Shown: in pieces, positions 55,149 through 64,000 of the stretch
Position numbering within the stretch: the stretch's first letter is position 1
Layout of the letters: each line of letters opens with the position of its first letter
DNA from: Pirellulaceae bacterium
GTDB lineage: Bacteria; Planctomycetota; Planctomycetia; Pirellulales; Pirellulaceae
Assembly: GCA_019636375.1 (NCBI GenBank)
Contig: JAHBXS010000004.1
Coordinates: 186,001-250,000, forward strand
DNA: 64,000 nt
Direction: 5' to 3'
Translations under genes and position numbers: made by a program
Notes under the pieces: generated by a model
Database searches by the model: none
What the model was told of the DNA's origin: nothing
The model's input: the letters and a program-made list of their open reading frames with translations, nothing else

Positions 55149-56240
55149 ATGACATCACCAAAAATCCCAGCGAGTCGTCGCCGCAAATTTTTGCATGTCG
55201 TAATGTGGGGGACCGCGATACTATTTTTTGTCGTCGCGTCAGTGCCCGCGATTCTCAGCGCTCTATCGATTGACTTTGCGAAGCCCCAAAAAATGACTTG
55301 GGAGTTGCAAGTTGTCGAACGCGTTTGGTTTCTCGCTATCGGACTGTTGTTTTCGATTTGGTTGTTTTTTGTTGGTGGCTGTGTCGCCAGCTTTTTAAAC
55401 GTGGTCGCGTGGAGACTTCCGCAAAAGCGATCAATTCTCGGCGGAAGTGCCTGTCCCAATTGCGGCCAAGGATTGACGTTTCGCGAAAACTTGCCGTTCA
55501 TCGGCTGGCTCAATCAAGAAGGGATTTCCAAGTGTTGCAGGCAGCCGATTCCCAGCCGATATTTTTGGGTTGAAGTATTTCTCGGATCGATTTTCGTTCT
55601 GTTGGGCGCCTTAGAAATTGCATTCTTGGGTGCGAATTTCCCCAAGTGGTTTTTTCGAGCTCCCTCCAGTTATTTCGACATCAGTGCATTGGCAATCGCA
55701 ATTCTAACGAGCCATTTAGTTTTGGTTAGTCTGTTGTTCACGTTTTCGCTGTTTCGTTTTGAAGGGGCAAAAATTCCCTGGTCATTGTTGATTTTTGGAA
55801 TCGTATGCTTTGTAATCAAACAGGTTTTGCTTGCCAATCCGCAGTGGTTCGGGGTTCTCTTCGTTGTGCGGAAGAATTCCCTTGAGTTAATCACGATACA
55901 ATTAGGGCTGACGATTTTGGCAGCTTTCGTTTTAGGACAAATCATCTCGATGCTTGAGCGGTGGTGGTTGGCTCCAAGCCGAACTGAAATTTCGCGTGAG
56001 ATTATTTTTTCCCTGTTGTTGATCGGTATGTTGGGGGAAATCGATTTGATGGTGATGGTGGTTGCAACCTATGTTATCGTTTCAATTCCCCTCGTGTTAT
56101 CGCGGCAAGTCGCAAATGGGGATGGTTGGATGGCTCCTTCCAATCGAATCTTACTGGCCACCCTCTTTCATCTCGTTTTTTGGCGGCAATTTAATTTGGG
56201 CGATTTGCCGAATCGCGTTTTAGAAATTTTCAAGGGCTAA
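55149..56240 (+). CDS. Prepilin-peptidase-like membrane protein lacking the catalytic aspartates
   Basis: A 363-residue protein with about eight membrane segments. Residues about 68-145 carry the N-terminal methyltransferase domain of A24 prepilin peptidases: GGCVASFLNVVAWRLPQK, CPNCG and, later, CCRQPIPSRYFWVE. The peptidase half should have Asp in xFIDLD and GxGD; here the matching stretches read LLFTFSLFRFEG and GMLGEIDLM, so the catalytic Asp pair is missing or moved. It may be a degenerate homologue with another function. It starts 58 bp after the CDGSH gene and ends 4 bp before rsmA. Confidence 0.75.
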   Translation: MTSPKIPASRRRKFLHVVMWGTAILFFVVASVPAILSALSIDFAKPQKMTWELQVVERVWFLAIGLLFSIWLFFVGGCVASFLNVVAWRLPQKRSILGGSACPNCGQGLTFRENLPFIGWLNQEGISKCCRQPIPSRYFWVEVFLGSIFVLLGALEIAFLGANFPKWFFRAPSSYFDISALAIAILTSHLVLVSLLFTFSLFRFEGAKIPWSLLIFGIVCFVIKQVLLANPQWFGVLFVVRKNSLELITIQLGLTILAAFVLGQIISMLERWWLAPSRTEISREIIFSLLLIGMLGEIDLMVMVVATYVIVSIPLVLSRQVANGDGWMAPSNRILLATLFHLVFWRQFNLGDLPNRVLEIFKG

Positions 56241-56244
56241 CTTC

Positions 56245-57177
56245 ATGTCTCGTGGCAATCGCCAAACCATTTCCTATTTGACCCGCCGATTTCGCGAAGT
56301 CGGTCTCGAACCGAACCGTCGCCATGGTCAGAATTTCTTGATCGATTTGAATTTGATCGAGCTTTTGGCCAGATCGGCCAATGTTGGCCCAAACGATGTG
56401 GTCCTGGAAATCGGAACCGGCATGGGATCGTTGACCAGCCTTCTAGCCGAGCAGGCTGCTGAAGTCATTACCGTTGAAATCGACGAACATCTTTACCAAC
56501 TGGCACGTGAGGAACTCGAGCAGTACGAAAACGTCACAATGCTTCATCAAGATGCGTTGAAAAACAAAAACCACTTTCACCCCAATGTTCTCGACGCGAT
56601 CGGAACTGCCCTAGCTCGCGAGCCCAACCGACAATTCAAACTCGCCGCAAATTTACCCTACAACGTGGCGACGCCGATCCTCAGTAACTTATTGAACTGC
56701 CCGTTTGTTCCCAGTTCATTGACCGCCACGATTCAACTGGAACTTGCCGAGCGGATCGTGGCTCGGCCCAACTCCAAGGATTACAGCTCCCTCAGCGTTT
56801 GGGTGCAGAGCCTCTGCGACGCGGAAATCGTTCGTGTTCTTTCGCCCGGAGTGTTTTGGCCGCGGCCCCGAGTTGACTCGGCCATTATTCATCTGAACCA
56901 TCGAAATGACTTGCGAGAGGCCATTCCTGACCTTACCTATTGGCACGATTTTGTAAGAGTTATGTTTTTCCACCGTCGCAAATTCCTCCGTGCGGTTGCC
57001 GTCAGTGCCTTTCGTGACAAACTTACCAAGGGAGAAGTCGACGAGGTGTTGGGTACTCAGGATTTTGGCCCTCAAGCGCGCTCCGAGCAACTTACGGTGT
57101 CCGAGCTTTTCGACTTGTCGGAGGCTTTCCGCCAAAAACTGCTCGACAAAGGACTAGCAACGGAATTCGAATTCTAA
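56245..57177 (+). CDS. rsmA: 16S rRNA (adenine1518-N6/adenine1519-N6) dimethyltransferase
   Basis: A 310-residue KsgA/RsmA. It dimethylates two adjacent adenines near the 3' end of 16S rRNA during small-subunit assembly. Motifs: HGQNFLIDLNLIE, VLEIGTGMGSLTSLL (SAM binding), VITVEIDEHLY and the catalytic NLPYN. The C-terminal helical domain continues to the stop. Slightly longer than the E. coli protein (273 residues). The gene follows the previous stop by 4 bp, so the two are co-transcribed. Confidence 0.95.
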   Translation: MSRGNRQTISYLTRRFREVGLEPNRRHGQNFLIDLNLIELLARSANVGPNDVVLEIGTGMGSLTSLLAEQAAEVITVEIDEHLYQLAREELEQYENVTMLHQDALKNKNHFHPNVLDAIGTALAREPNRQFKLAANLPYNVATPILSNLLNCPFVPSSLTATIQLELAERIVARPNSKDYSSLSVWVQSLCDAEIVRVLSPGVFWPRPRVDSAIIHLNHRNDLREAIPDLTYWHDFVRVMFFHRRKFLRAVAVSAFRDKLTKGEVDEVLGTQDFGPQARSEQLTVSELFDLSEAFRQKLLDKGLATEFEF

Positions 57178-57429
57178 AATGAGTCCAAAGCCCCCATTTG
57201 GCCTGTCGCTTTCATGTTCCTTTCGAAAACTGCTGGCGCAACACAAATCAAAAGTTTTCCAGTTGCTTGATTGACACGAAGGCAAAAAGCTTGGAAAATC
57301 TGAGATTGGCCGACAGATTTGCGAGGATGTCATTTGGCTTGTGACTACCTAGACGCCATTCGTTCAATCTCCTCGCAACGACGCGACTCGAACCAACTTG
57401 ATCAATAGAAACAAGCGAAGGAACCAAAG

Positions 57430-57981
57430 ATGTATCACTCAATCAAAACGAAACGTGGCTTTATTCAATTTTCGACCGCTTTTTGCGCCCTGTTTTTTCT
57501 GATCGGATGCGACGTTCCCGCACCCGTCGCCGAGAAGACTCCCGAGCCGAGCAATAATGTGTCAAGCCTAGGTCGCGTCATCCCCGTTGCAAAAATCGGA
57601 AAAACCGAAGACGGCTGGTTCCAGAGTTATGCCGATGCGGTTTCAGAATCGCGGACTTCTGGCAAACCGATCATGATCGATTTCACTGGGAGTGATTGGT
57701 GTGGTTGGTGTATTAAATTGGACAAGGAAGTTTTTCACACAGATGAATTCAAGAAATGGGCCGACGATCATGTGGTACTTTTGAAACTCGATTTCCCAAG
57801 ATCGACTCAATTGCCAAAAGACGTTGTCGAGCAGAACTCTGCGTTGCAACAAGAATACGCGATCCGAGGCTTTCCCACCATTTTGCTGACCGATGCCGGC
57901 GGAAAAATTATCGGCAAATTGGGATATGAGGCTGGTGGACCAGAAGTCTGGACACGCAAGGCAAGTCAACTTCTTCGCTAG
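57430..57981 (+). CDS. Thioredoxin-fold lipoprotein
   Basis: A 183-residue protein with a signal peptide ending in a lipobox (FFLIGC, Cys about 28). The mature domain is a thioredoxin-like fold with the active site SDWCGWCIKL, the WCxWC pattern of DsbD/thiol-disulfide partners, and cis-Pro in RGFPTILLTD. It would sit lipid-anchored outside the cytoplasm and reduce or oxidise thiols. A good match to the DUF255/thioredoxin_7 group. Confidence 0.88.
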   Translation: MYHSIKTKRGFIQFSTAFCALFFLIGCDVPAPVAEKTPEPSNNVSSLGRVIPVAKIGKTEDGWFQSYADAVSESRTSGKPIMIDFTGSDWCGWCIKLDKEVFHTDEFKKWADDHVVLLKLDFPRSTQLPKDVVEQNSALQQEYAIRGFPTILLTDAGGKIIGKLGYEAGGPEVWTRKASQLLR

Positions 57982-58087
57982 GCGGAAACCCCAATTTAAC
58001 CTTTGCAGCGAGCGGGCCTTACGCTCGCTCAAGTTGATAAATTTTGGATTAACAAATCGGCGATTTGGAACGCTCAATGTCCGCGTT

Positions 58088-58840
58088 CTACCCCAGCGGT
58101 GTCAACGGAACCCGTGGGGCCTTGGTCAAAGAAAACGTCAAGTTCTTGTCCCAAGTATCGTCGGAATTGACCATCTCCCGAATGTGTTTCCAAATTTCAA
58201 CCGGCGGACCGAACTCGCGCCAGTCAATCGTCAAAACTTTGACACCCCGGCGGCGCATTTCACTGATCAGTTTTTGATAGTTTCCGTAGAGTTGTTGCAA
58301 ATAGTCCAGCGGAACGCCTTCTTCTTGGCTTCGCCCCCGAGACGCCATTCGTTCATAACACTCCTCTGGCGGAACGTCCAAGAAGACGAAAATATCTGGC
58401 GGCATTACATCTCGACTCATGTTGCGATATACATCGACATACAGTTCGTATTCTTCGGGAGTCATAAAGCCCCGTTCCATTGCCGTTGTCGCAAAAACCG
58501 TGTCGCCGTAAATCGGTCGGTCTTGTACAACGACCATTCCTTGCGACCCCCAAGCTTGCTCGACGGCGAGGCGATGTTGCTCGTACCTCTGGCACAGCAT
58601 GAACATCTGCATCGCAAAACCGCCACCCGTGTTGACGCCCGATTGAAGGTCGGCGTAATAACGCTCCAAAAAGTGCCCAAACTTTGGGTGATGTGTTGGC
58701 TCTTCCAAAACGCGAGCAGGCCAACCCGAAGCCGTAGCAGCCGATGCAATCGCATGACAGGCATTAGTTTTGCCGGCACCGATATTGGCGTCGATGGTGA
58801 TAAACAGGCCCTTTTTCTCAAGTGTTCGTCCGATGGCCAT
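58088..58840 (-). CDS. Deoxynucleoside kinase family protein
   Basis: A 250-residue dNK/dGK-type kinase that phosphorylates deoxynucleosides. The Walker A loop is IDANIGAGKTN, the nucleoside contact region DRPIYGDTVF, and the lid SRGRSQEEGVPLDYL. EEPTHHPK carries the Glu that contacts the sugar 5'-OH. The specificity for A, G, C or T cannot be told. Isolated gene. Confidence 0.87.
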   Translation of the reverse strand: MAIGRTLEKKGLFITIDANIGAGKTNACHAIASAATASGWPARVLEEPTHHPKFGHFLERYYADLQSGVNTGGGFAMQMFMLCQRYEQHRLAVEQAWGSQGMVVVQDRPIYGDTVFATTAMERGFMTPEEYELYVDVYRNMSRDVMPPDIFVFLDVPPEECYERMASRGRSQEEGVPLDYLQQLYGNYQKLISEMRRRGVKVLTIDWREFGPPVEIWKHIREMVNSDDTWDKNLTFSLTKAPRVPLTPLG

Positions 58841-59023
58841 TGATCAACTCCTGGTACTCTTTTCAATTTTAATTTCGGGGAGTCGATCAAGTTACCCTTC
58901 CCAATTAAAAAGTGCAAGCGTCGATCGAGAAAAATTTCGCACGGTTACTAAATGCGGGACTTTGAATGAAAGCAGGCTGTTTTCACCCTCATTTTTCCTG
59001 TTAAAACTTGACGGTTACGCCAA

Positions 59024-59812
59024 TTAACTGACCGCATGTTTAACGCCGCGAGCCAAGGCACCTACGACTACACGCCGTGCACCGGCACGCTTCAACACCT
59101 TGGCAATCTGATTGGCGGTTGCTCCTGATGTGACCACATCATCGATCAAAAGTACCGATTTCCCAGCCACCACTTTCGGATTGGAAACGCCAAATGCTTT
59201 CGCGACGTTTTCGAAACGTTGCGGAGTGCTCAACAATCCTTGCTTTTTGGTCCGCTTTAGGCAATGTAACGCATTCCCCTCAATCGGCAATCCAACTTGT
59301 CCGGCAACTCCTTCAGCGATGACTCCGACGAGAAAACTCGGTCGCCGAAACCGGTTCCACCAGTGTGTGGGTGTCGTCACAATCATATCGCATTCGTGGG
59401 GCAAGGGATTCATTGCGATCCGTTGACCTAACAGTCGCCCAAACTGCAATGCCAATACTTCGTCAAAAGTCCCCTTGAGCCTCACGATCAAATCTTGCAT
59501 CACCCCCGTATAGTTGCCAACGCAAACCGAAAATTCAAAATGGAGTTTCATTCCTCGACACAACGAGCATCTTCCGCCTGGAAACTTGGCCGGATTCCGT
59601 TCGGCCCCACATGAAGGGCAACAGTTTTCGGGTTGGTTACAAATCTTTTCGCGGCATTCCGAACACCACAACAGACGCTGCCCCAAACTTGGCCCAGTTT
59701 CCTCGGGCAAGTCAACATAGCAACCAATGCACTCAGGCGGAAAAGCAAAATCCAAAGCGGACCGCCAAAGCTCGGCACCCAACACCGACATGAGTTTTTG
59801 AGAACGCGCCAT
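59024..59812 (-). CDS. ComF-family phosphoribosyltransferase-like protein
   Basis: A 262-residue ComF-type protein. An N-terminal zinc-binding part with Cys pairs (CIGC, CSEC, CPSCG, CSLC, residues about 28-86) is followed by a phosphoribosyltransferase domain with VLLIDDVVTSGATANQIAKV as PRPP loop. ComF homologues act in competence and DNA uptake in some bacteria and are of unknown role elsewhere. No competence gene is near it. Confidence 0.92.
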   Translation of the reverse strand: MARSQKLMSVLGAELWRSALDFAFPPECIGCYVDLPEETGPSLGQRLLWCSECREKICNQPENCCPSCGAERNPAKFPGGRCSLCRGMKLHFEFSVCVGNYTGVMQDLIVRLKGTFDEVLALQFGRLLGQRIAMNPLPHECDMIVTTPTHWWNRFRRPSFLVGVIAEGVAGQVGLPIEGNALHCLKRTKKQGLLSTPQRFENVAKAFGVSNPKVVAGKSVLLIDDVVTSGATANQIAKVLKRAGARRVVVGALARGVKHAVS

Positions 59813-59907
59813 GAGCCGTACGCATCAGGTAAGAAATGCTCAACCTCCACACGACCACAATTCTACACGAAAATTCGCCGGACTGAACCGTTTGCTCGCG
59901 TCCCCAT

Positions 59908-62900
59908 TTAGTTCCGAGTCACAAACTCGCTCGAATTGAAGAGTACCGCCGCGACAATAGTCCAGGCAGCATGATCTGCCGGGTCAAGTTCTTGATTTCG
60001 TTTTGATTCCCCAAGGTTCAGCAAAGCCAAACCATCTTGCGGTGAGTCGCGAAAACGGACCCGCTCCCGCTGCAAAACCTGCAATAAACGATCCGATTCA
60101 TTTTGGCTAACGGCACGACCAAAGATCGTCAAAAATGCCCAACCCAAACGACTCTCATCGCCTCCAGGTTGCTGCAATATCCGCTCGGCGAACGCTCGTT
60201 GAGCCTCGACAAATTGAACATCATTCAGCAACACCAAGGCCTGCAATGGTGTCGTCGTCGCTGATCGTTCAACAACGCAGACCTCGCGATTTGGCGCATC
60301 GAAGACCGACAGATTCGGAGGGGGAGCGGTCCGCTTCCAGTACGTGTACATTGAGCGGCGATAGAGTTTCTCGCCATGATCCTGCACAAATGATTGTGCC
60401 GTCGCCTGAGTGCTCCCGTAATGACTCACCTCACGCCACGGGTCGCCGGGCGTATATGGATTAACACTTGGACCGCCCAACCAGGGGACAAACAATCCAC
60501 TTGCGGCCAGCGCTTGGTCCCTGATCAACTCGGCCGACAAACGAAATCTAGGACCGCGCGCCAACCATACGTTCTCCGGATCATTCTGAATTGCCTCTTC
60601 ACTCGAAAACGACGATTGCCGATAAGTCGCCGAAGTCACGATCTGATAGACCAATCGCTTCACATCCCAGCCATTCTCCTGAAAATCGACGGCCAGCCAA
60701 TCGAGGAGCTCTGGATGACTCGGCCAAGCTCCTTGTGAGCCAAAATCGGCAGGCGTCGAAACGATTCCACTTCCGAAAAACAACCTCCAAAAACGATTGA
60801 CGGCAACCCTCGCCGTCAAAGGATGCGAGGGCATTGTGACCCACTGTGCCAATGCCAAGCGGTCGCTGGCTTCGCTTGACGGCAACCCTGGAAGGACTGC
60901 CGGAACTCCGGGAGCAACTAGTTCCCTAGGCTGTGAATAATCACCTCGATGAAACACAAAAGTCTGTCGAGGAACGTTCGCAGAATTCATGACCATTGTC
61001 GAGAACCGTTCGCTGAAAACACGCAACCGTTCACGATGATTCGCCAAACTAAAACGCTCGGGCGACATCTCCTCTGAATGCGTGGAAAAATAATCCCAAA
61101 GCCTCCGCAATTCAGAATCGCTTCTTTCTGCCTTCGGTTTCTCCAACAGCGAGATAATGTCGGCTGGCAACTCGCTATCCGTATCGGAGCCCGTAAAGAC
61201 TTGAATTGAAAACTTTGCCGGAACAAGGACATTTCCGTGTCCGAAATTTAGATGCAACGTAAGAAAAGGGGTCTCCGCAGCCATGATCGGCAATTCCGTC
61301 GTCGCCGTGAAGTGAACCGGACCGGTTTGAGAAAGATTTGGGGACCAGCCGTTTTCATAGCGCGTGTCGAGCGCAAACCGTGGCAAAAAGTTGTCGTCCC
61401 ACGAACTTGCGGTCACTTGCTCGAAAGCCCGAAGGCCATACAAGTTGACTTGTTCGCCAACGGCTGAATCGACGGAAAGTGAAATTGCCGTCAAGACAAA
61501 CGTCCCCTTTTCGACTTCTTGACCGGCAACGATTTGCTTCCTGATGCCTCGCCCCCAGCCGTTACCCGGCAAACTTTCGTCTTCAGGAAACGTCACCCTG
61601 ACACCTCGAATCGGTTGATTTGTTTCGGGCAATCTTGCTGAAATGTCAAATGCCAAAAAGCCCGCGCGGCTGTCAAACCGAACTCCATTTTTTCCGTCGA
61701 CCGCAAACCCACTCCCAAGATTCGGCGTGGTCACATTGAGGACCTCGACATCGTGAAGGGTGAAATCTTGCCCTCGGGTTTTCAAACGCTGTTGCTGCCG
61801 CGCCTCCCAATCGTCGAGGCGTTGCCGATCTATCGTCTCAAGTGTTTTCTCCAATTCCGCAATCCGCTGCCGGACACCATCCAAACCATCCGCCTTCAAA
61901 ACGGTAGCTGCCTCGTAATGCGGCAGCGAATTTCGCCCTCCGTCGCCGTCTAGCCCCCGCTCGTCAATTGAGTTGAAAAAGGCATACAGTTGATAATATT
62001 CGGCTTGCGAAATCGGATCGTACTTGTGATTGTGGCATTGGGCACACCCAAGCGTTAGCCCCAAGACGGCCTCGCCAAAAGTCTTCACTCGGTCGGCGTT
62101 GTAGTTCAACAGATTTTCTTCAGGTATCGTCCCCCCCTCGTGCGTGATCATGTGGTTCCTTTGAAAACCGGTCGCAATGATCGAGCGTTCGCTTTTGTTT
62201 GGCAACAAATCCCCGGCAAGTTGCTCGATCAAAAACTGATCGTAAGGGACGTTATCGTTGAAACTCTGAATCACCCAATCGCGCCACAGCCACATCGATC
62301 TCCCGCCATCGATGGAATAGCCGTTGGTATCTGCGTAACGAGCCACATCGAGCCAATCCAGAGCCAATCGCTCGCCAAAATGCGGGCTTGCCAAGAGCCT
62401 GACCACCAAATTCTCATAAGCACGAGGGTCTGAATCGTTGACGAACATCGCCACCTCCGCCGCCGTTGGTGGGAGCCCGACTAGGTCAAGCGAGAGTCGC
62501 CGAATCAATGTCGCTCGATCCGCTTCTGGAGCCGGCTCCAACTGCTTTTCCAACAAGCGCTGACGAACCCAATGATCAATTTCATTCTTTGAAGTCGCAG
62601 CAAGTTCAACCGGGAGATTTGGCAAGTCACCCTTAATCGGAGGCACGAGAGACCACAGGCTGTCGTATTCAGCTCCCTGCTCGATCCATCGTCGAATCAA
62701 CTCAATTTGTTCCGTAGTGACCTCCAAATGCGAATCGACTGGCGGCATTCGCTCCCCTGAATCGGCATCCGCGAGCAAACGAATCACCAACTCACTCTCA
62801 TCAGGCTCGCCCGGCACAATGACCTCTGATTCGGGATCCATCGGTAAATCAAGTCGCAAGTCCGCCGCTCGAGTATTCTCATCAAAACCATGGCAGGCGA

Positions 62901-63054
62901 AACAGTTTTGGGACAGAATCGGACGAATGTCACGCGCAAATTGCACTCGGTCGTCTTGAGTTGCACCCGCAACAGCAAACAGATCTAGTCCGACTAAAAA
63001 TACAAGAACCGCCGTCCCACTAAACGTTTTCCAAGTCCATCCTGTCGAAATCAT
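59908..63054 (-). CDS. PSCyt1/DUF1549/DUF1553 secreted protein (second paralogue)
   Basis: A 1048-residue protein, the same length and domain order as the one at 30293-33439. Signal peptide in the first about 32 residues (GTAVLVFLVGLDLFAVAGAT). PSCyt1 with CFACHGF follows at about 50, then DUF1549 (LSLDLVGLPPTAAEVAMFV, WLDVARYADTNGYSI, LTLGCAQCHNHKYDP), a middle beta-rich domain and DUF1553 (VNRFWRLFFGSGIV, RSMYTYWKR). No DUF1501 gene follows it in this window. The ATG at 63054 is used; GTG at 63087 is also open. Confidence 0.92.
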   Translation of the reverse strand: MISTGWTWKTFSGTAVLVFLVGLDLFAVAGATQDDRVQFARDIRPILSQNCFACHGFDENTRAADLRLDLPMDPESEVIVPGEPDESELVIRLLADADSGERMPPVDSHLEVTTEQIELIRRWIEQGAEYDSLWSLVPPIKGDLPNLPVELAATSKNEIDHWVRQRLLEKQLEPAPEADRATLIRRLSLDLVGLPPTAAEVAMFVNDSDPRAYENLVVRLLASPHFGERLALDWLDVARYADTNGYSIDGGRSMWLWRDWVIQSFNDNVPYDQFLIEQLAGDLLPNKSERSIIATGFQRNHMITHEGGTIPEENLLNYNADRVKTFGEAVLGLTLGCAQCHNHKYDPISQAEYYQLYAFFNSIDERGLDGDGGRNSLPHYEAATVLKADGLDGVRQRIAELEKTLETIDRQRLDDWEARQQQRLKTRGQDFTLHDVEVLNVTTPNLGSGFAVDGKNGVRFDSRAGFLAFDISARLPETNQPIRGVRVTFPEDESLPGNGWGRGIRKQIVAGQEVEKGTFVLTAISLSVDSAVGEQVNLYGLRAFEQVTASSWDDNFLPRFALDTRYENGWSPNLSQTGPVHFTATTELPIMAAETPFLTLHLNFGHGNVLVPAKFSIQVFTGSDTDSELPADIISLLEKPKAERSDSELRRLWDYFSTHSEEMSPERFSLANHRERLRVFSERFSTMVMNSANVPRQTFVFHRGDYSQPRELVAPGVPAVLPGLPSSEASDRLALAQWVTMPSHPLTARVAVNRFWRLFFGSGIVSTPADFGSQGAWPSHPELLDWLAVDFQENGWDVKRLVYQIVTSATYRQSSFSSEEAIQNDPENVWLARGPRFRLSAELIRDQALAASGLFVPWLGGPSVNPYTPGDPWREVSHYGSTQATAQSFVQDHGEKLYRRSMYTYWKRTAPPPNLSVFDAPNREVCVVERSATTTPLQALVLLNDVQFVEAQRAFAERILQQPGGDESRLGWAFLTIFGRAVSQNESDRLLQVLQRERVRFRDSPQDGLALLNLGESKRNQELDPADHAAWTIVAAVLFNSSEFVTRN

Positions 63055-63522
63055 AGATCGATCCGTTGCCAATTTAGTTATACGCACCTGTTAGAAACGT
63101 GAGCACTCGAGTGTGCCGTTTCCCACCCCACAGTCTACCCAAAATCCACTCGAAACTCCATCAAGGTCCTTACAGCAAATCAGTGCCCCTAAGCGCTCGT
63201 TTCTGGGCGAGTTCCGCGGATTGCAGAATTTAGGATTCAAATTTTCCAAAGGCCGAACAAAAAATCATAGCCCCATCCAACAACCTTGTGTAACCGTCCA
63301 CAGAATGAGCGGCCACGTAACTTATAACTCCGTGAAGAAGCGGACGGACCGAGTTGGCAGCCATCGGCAACCCCCTTGGAAATGTGAATCGCCAAACCAA
63401 AAATTGGTTTTCTTCCAACGATTACTCAATGAACGCCTACAATTTTGTCGTTTAAGAGATAAGGACTTTGCGACTTCTTGGAGCATAGACGTGTTCTCTC
63501 CATTCGTTGGGTTGACACACTT
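63055..63522. other. Intergenic region
   Basis: About 470 bp between two minus-strand genes. A plus-strand frame (63113-63583) lacks domains and overlaps the VOC gene antisense, so it is rejected. No hairpin or RNA gene seen. Confidence 0.4.
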
Positions 63523-63948
63523 CTATTCGGTCGGCCAAGAGGCGTTTTGGATGACGACCCGATTACCATCTGGATCTTCGTAGGTTCGCCCTTTGATGTC
63601 CCAGTAGGGATTGAATGCCTCCACTGCCGAAAAACCTTGAGACTCCAGCCGTTCGATAGCAGCCTGCCATTGGGATAGATCGGGCAGATAGAAGACTAGA
63701 AGGTGCTCCGGCGACGGGGCCGAGGCTTCGTGATGGCCGGCCCGAGTTGTAAATTCGAGATGATACTGCGCGCCTTCGTGGCCCAGCATCACACCATCGA
63801 ATCCATCGTGATCCTTGAAGCCCCCCAAGACTTTGAAGCCCAGCGCATCGCAGTAGAACGCCTGGACTTCTTCCAAGCGATCCGTAGGTCGCGCCACGCG
63901 CAAGTGGGCTGAAGCAATCGAATCCTTTTTTAAAGCTTCATTGTTCAT
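63523..63948 (-). CDS. VOC-family (glyoxalase/bleomycin-resistance fold) protein
   Basis: A 141-residue protein of the vicinal oxygen chelate superfamily. The paired beta-alpha-beta-beta-beta modules start at HLRVARPTDRLEEVQAFYCD and at SPEHLLVFYLPDLSQWQAAI, ending with YEDPDGNRVVIQNA, the usual last metal strand. His in the first strand and Glu near the end are likely metal ligands. Substrate unknown. Confidence 0.88.
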   Translation of the reverse strand: MNNEALKKDSIASAHLRVARPTDRLEEVQAFYCDALGFKVLGGFKDHDGFDGVMLGHEGAQYHLEFTTRAGHHEASAPSPEHLLVFYLPDLSQWQAAIERLESQGFSAVEAFNPYWDIKGRTYEDPDGNRVVIQNASWPTE

Positions 63949-64000
63949 AATTTCTCCTGAATCGATAACGCTCGCGAGCTCGCGATATAGTCCAAAGACC

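Noticed and set aside
57893-58843. A plus-strand frame of 316 codons over the deoxynucleoside kinase gene.
   Set aside because: The kinase on the minus strand has all motifs; the opposite frame has none and begins inside the thioredoxin gene.
63113-63583. A plus-strand frame of 156 codons.
   Set aside because: It lies in an intergenic gap and runs antisense into the VOC gene; no domain.
1-64000. CRISPR arrays, rRNA and tRNA genes, riboswitches.
   Set aside because: No regularly spaced repeats, and none of the conserved RNA patterns I know were found by eye. A tRNA scan could still reveal something missed.

Overview
The window looks like chromosomal DNA of a planctomycete, probably of the Pirellulaceae type. 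The main evidence is two very large PSCyt1/DUF1549/DUF1553 secreted cytochrome-like proteins, one paired with a DUF1501 protein, plus many secreted or lipoprotein genes of planctomycete character and a C25-type peptidase. This assignment rests on gene content; no rRNA or tRNA gene was seen.

Region 1-9500 is a mobile-element and polymorphic-toxin island read on the minus strand. It holds the 3' part of one RHS/YD-repeat gene running off the left edge, a Rpn-like PD-(D/E)XK nuclease gene, scattered near-identical RHS fragments, an LRR membrane protein, and a large RHS gene. Both RHS genes end in Cys-rich tails with an HExxH zinc-protease motif. The large RHS gene carries two palindromic elements, one kept in frame and one that breaks the frame. 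A C-terminal scrap of a tyrosine recombinase and a nucleotidyltransferase gene pair follow.

Region 9.5-17.6 kb has housekeeping and secreted genes: a lipoprotein, a membrane-anchored protein of unknown function, a GGQ release-factor-like protein, glutathione peroxidase, the dipeptidase PepD, a pentapeptide-repeat protein and a membrane-anchored coiled-coil protein.

Region 17.7-24.8 kb is a complete histidine operon, hisG-C-B-H-F-(A+I+E)-D. A 19-residue His-rich leader peptide and mutually exclusive hairpins precede it, a classical transcription attenuator. HisA, HisI and HisE are fused in one polypeptide. A RadC-like gene follows.

Region 26-46 kb carries a TolC-like lipoprotein, CorA, a membrane glycosyltransferase, the PSCyt1 + DUF1501 pair, a frameshifted small membrane protein, a sialidase-like protein, a C25 peptidase and a serine hydrolase. 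An ISAs1-family element with a perfect 10-bp target duplication splits a secreted-protein gene. A large secreted coiled-coil protein with a Gly/Met-rich segment lies next to it.

Region 46-64 kb holds queG, a polyprenol-phosphate-sugar synthase-like glycosyltransferase, an alpha/beta hydrolase, a SpoU methyltransferase, an IS4-family element inserted in a palindromic repeat half, a DUF374 acyltransferase next to dapF, a double CDGSH protein, a prepilin-peptidase-like protein lacking the expected aspartates, rsmA, a thioredoxin-fold lipoprotein, a deoxynucleoside kinase, a ComF-like phosphoribosyltransferase, the second PSCyt1 protein and a VOC-family protein.
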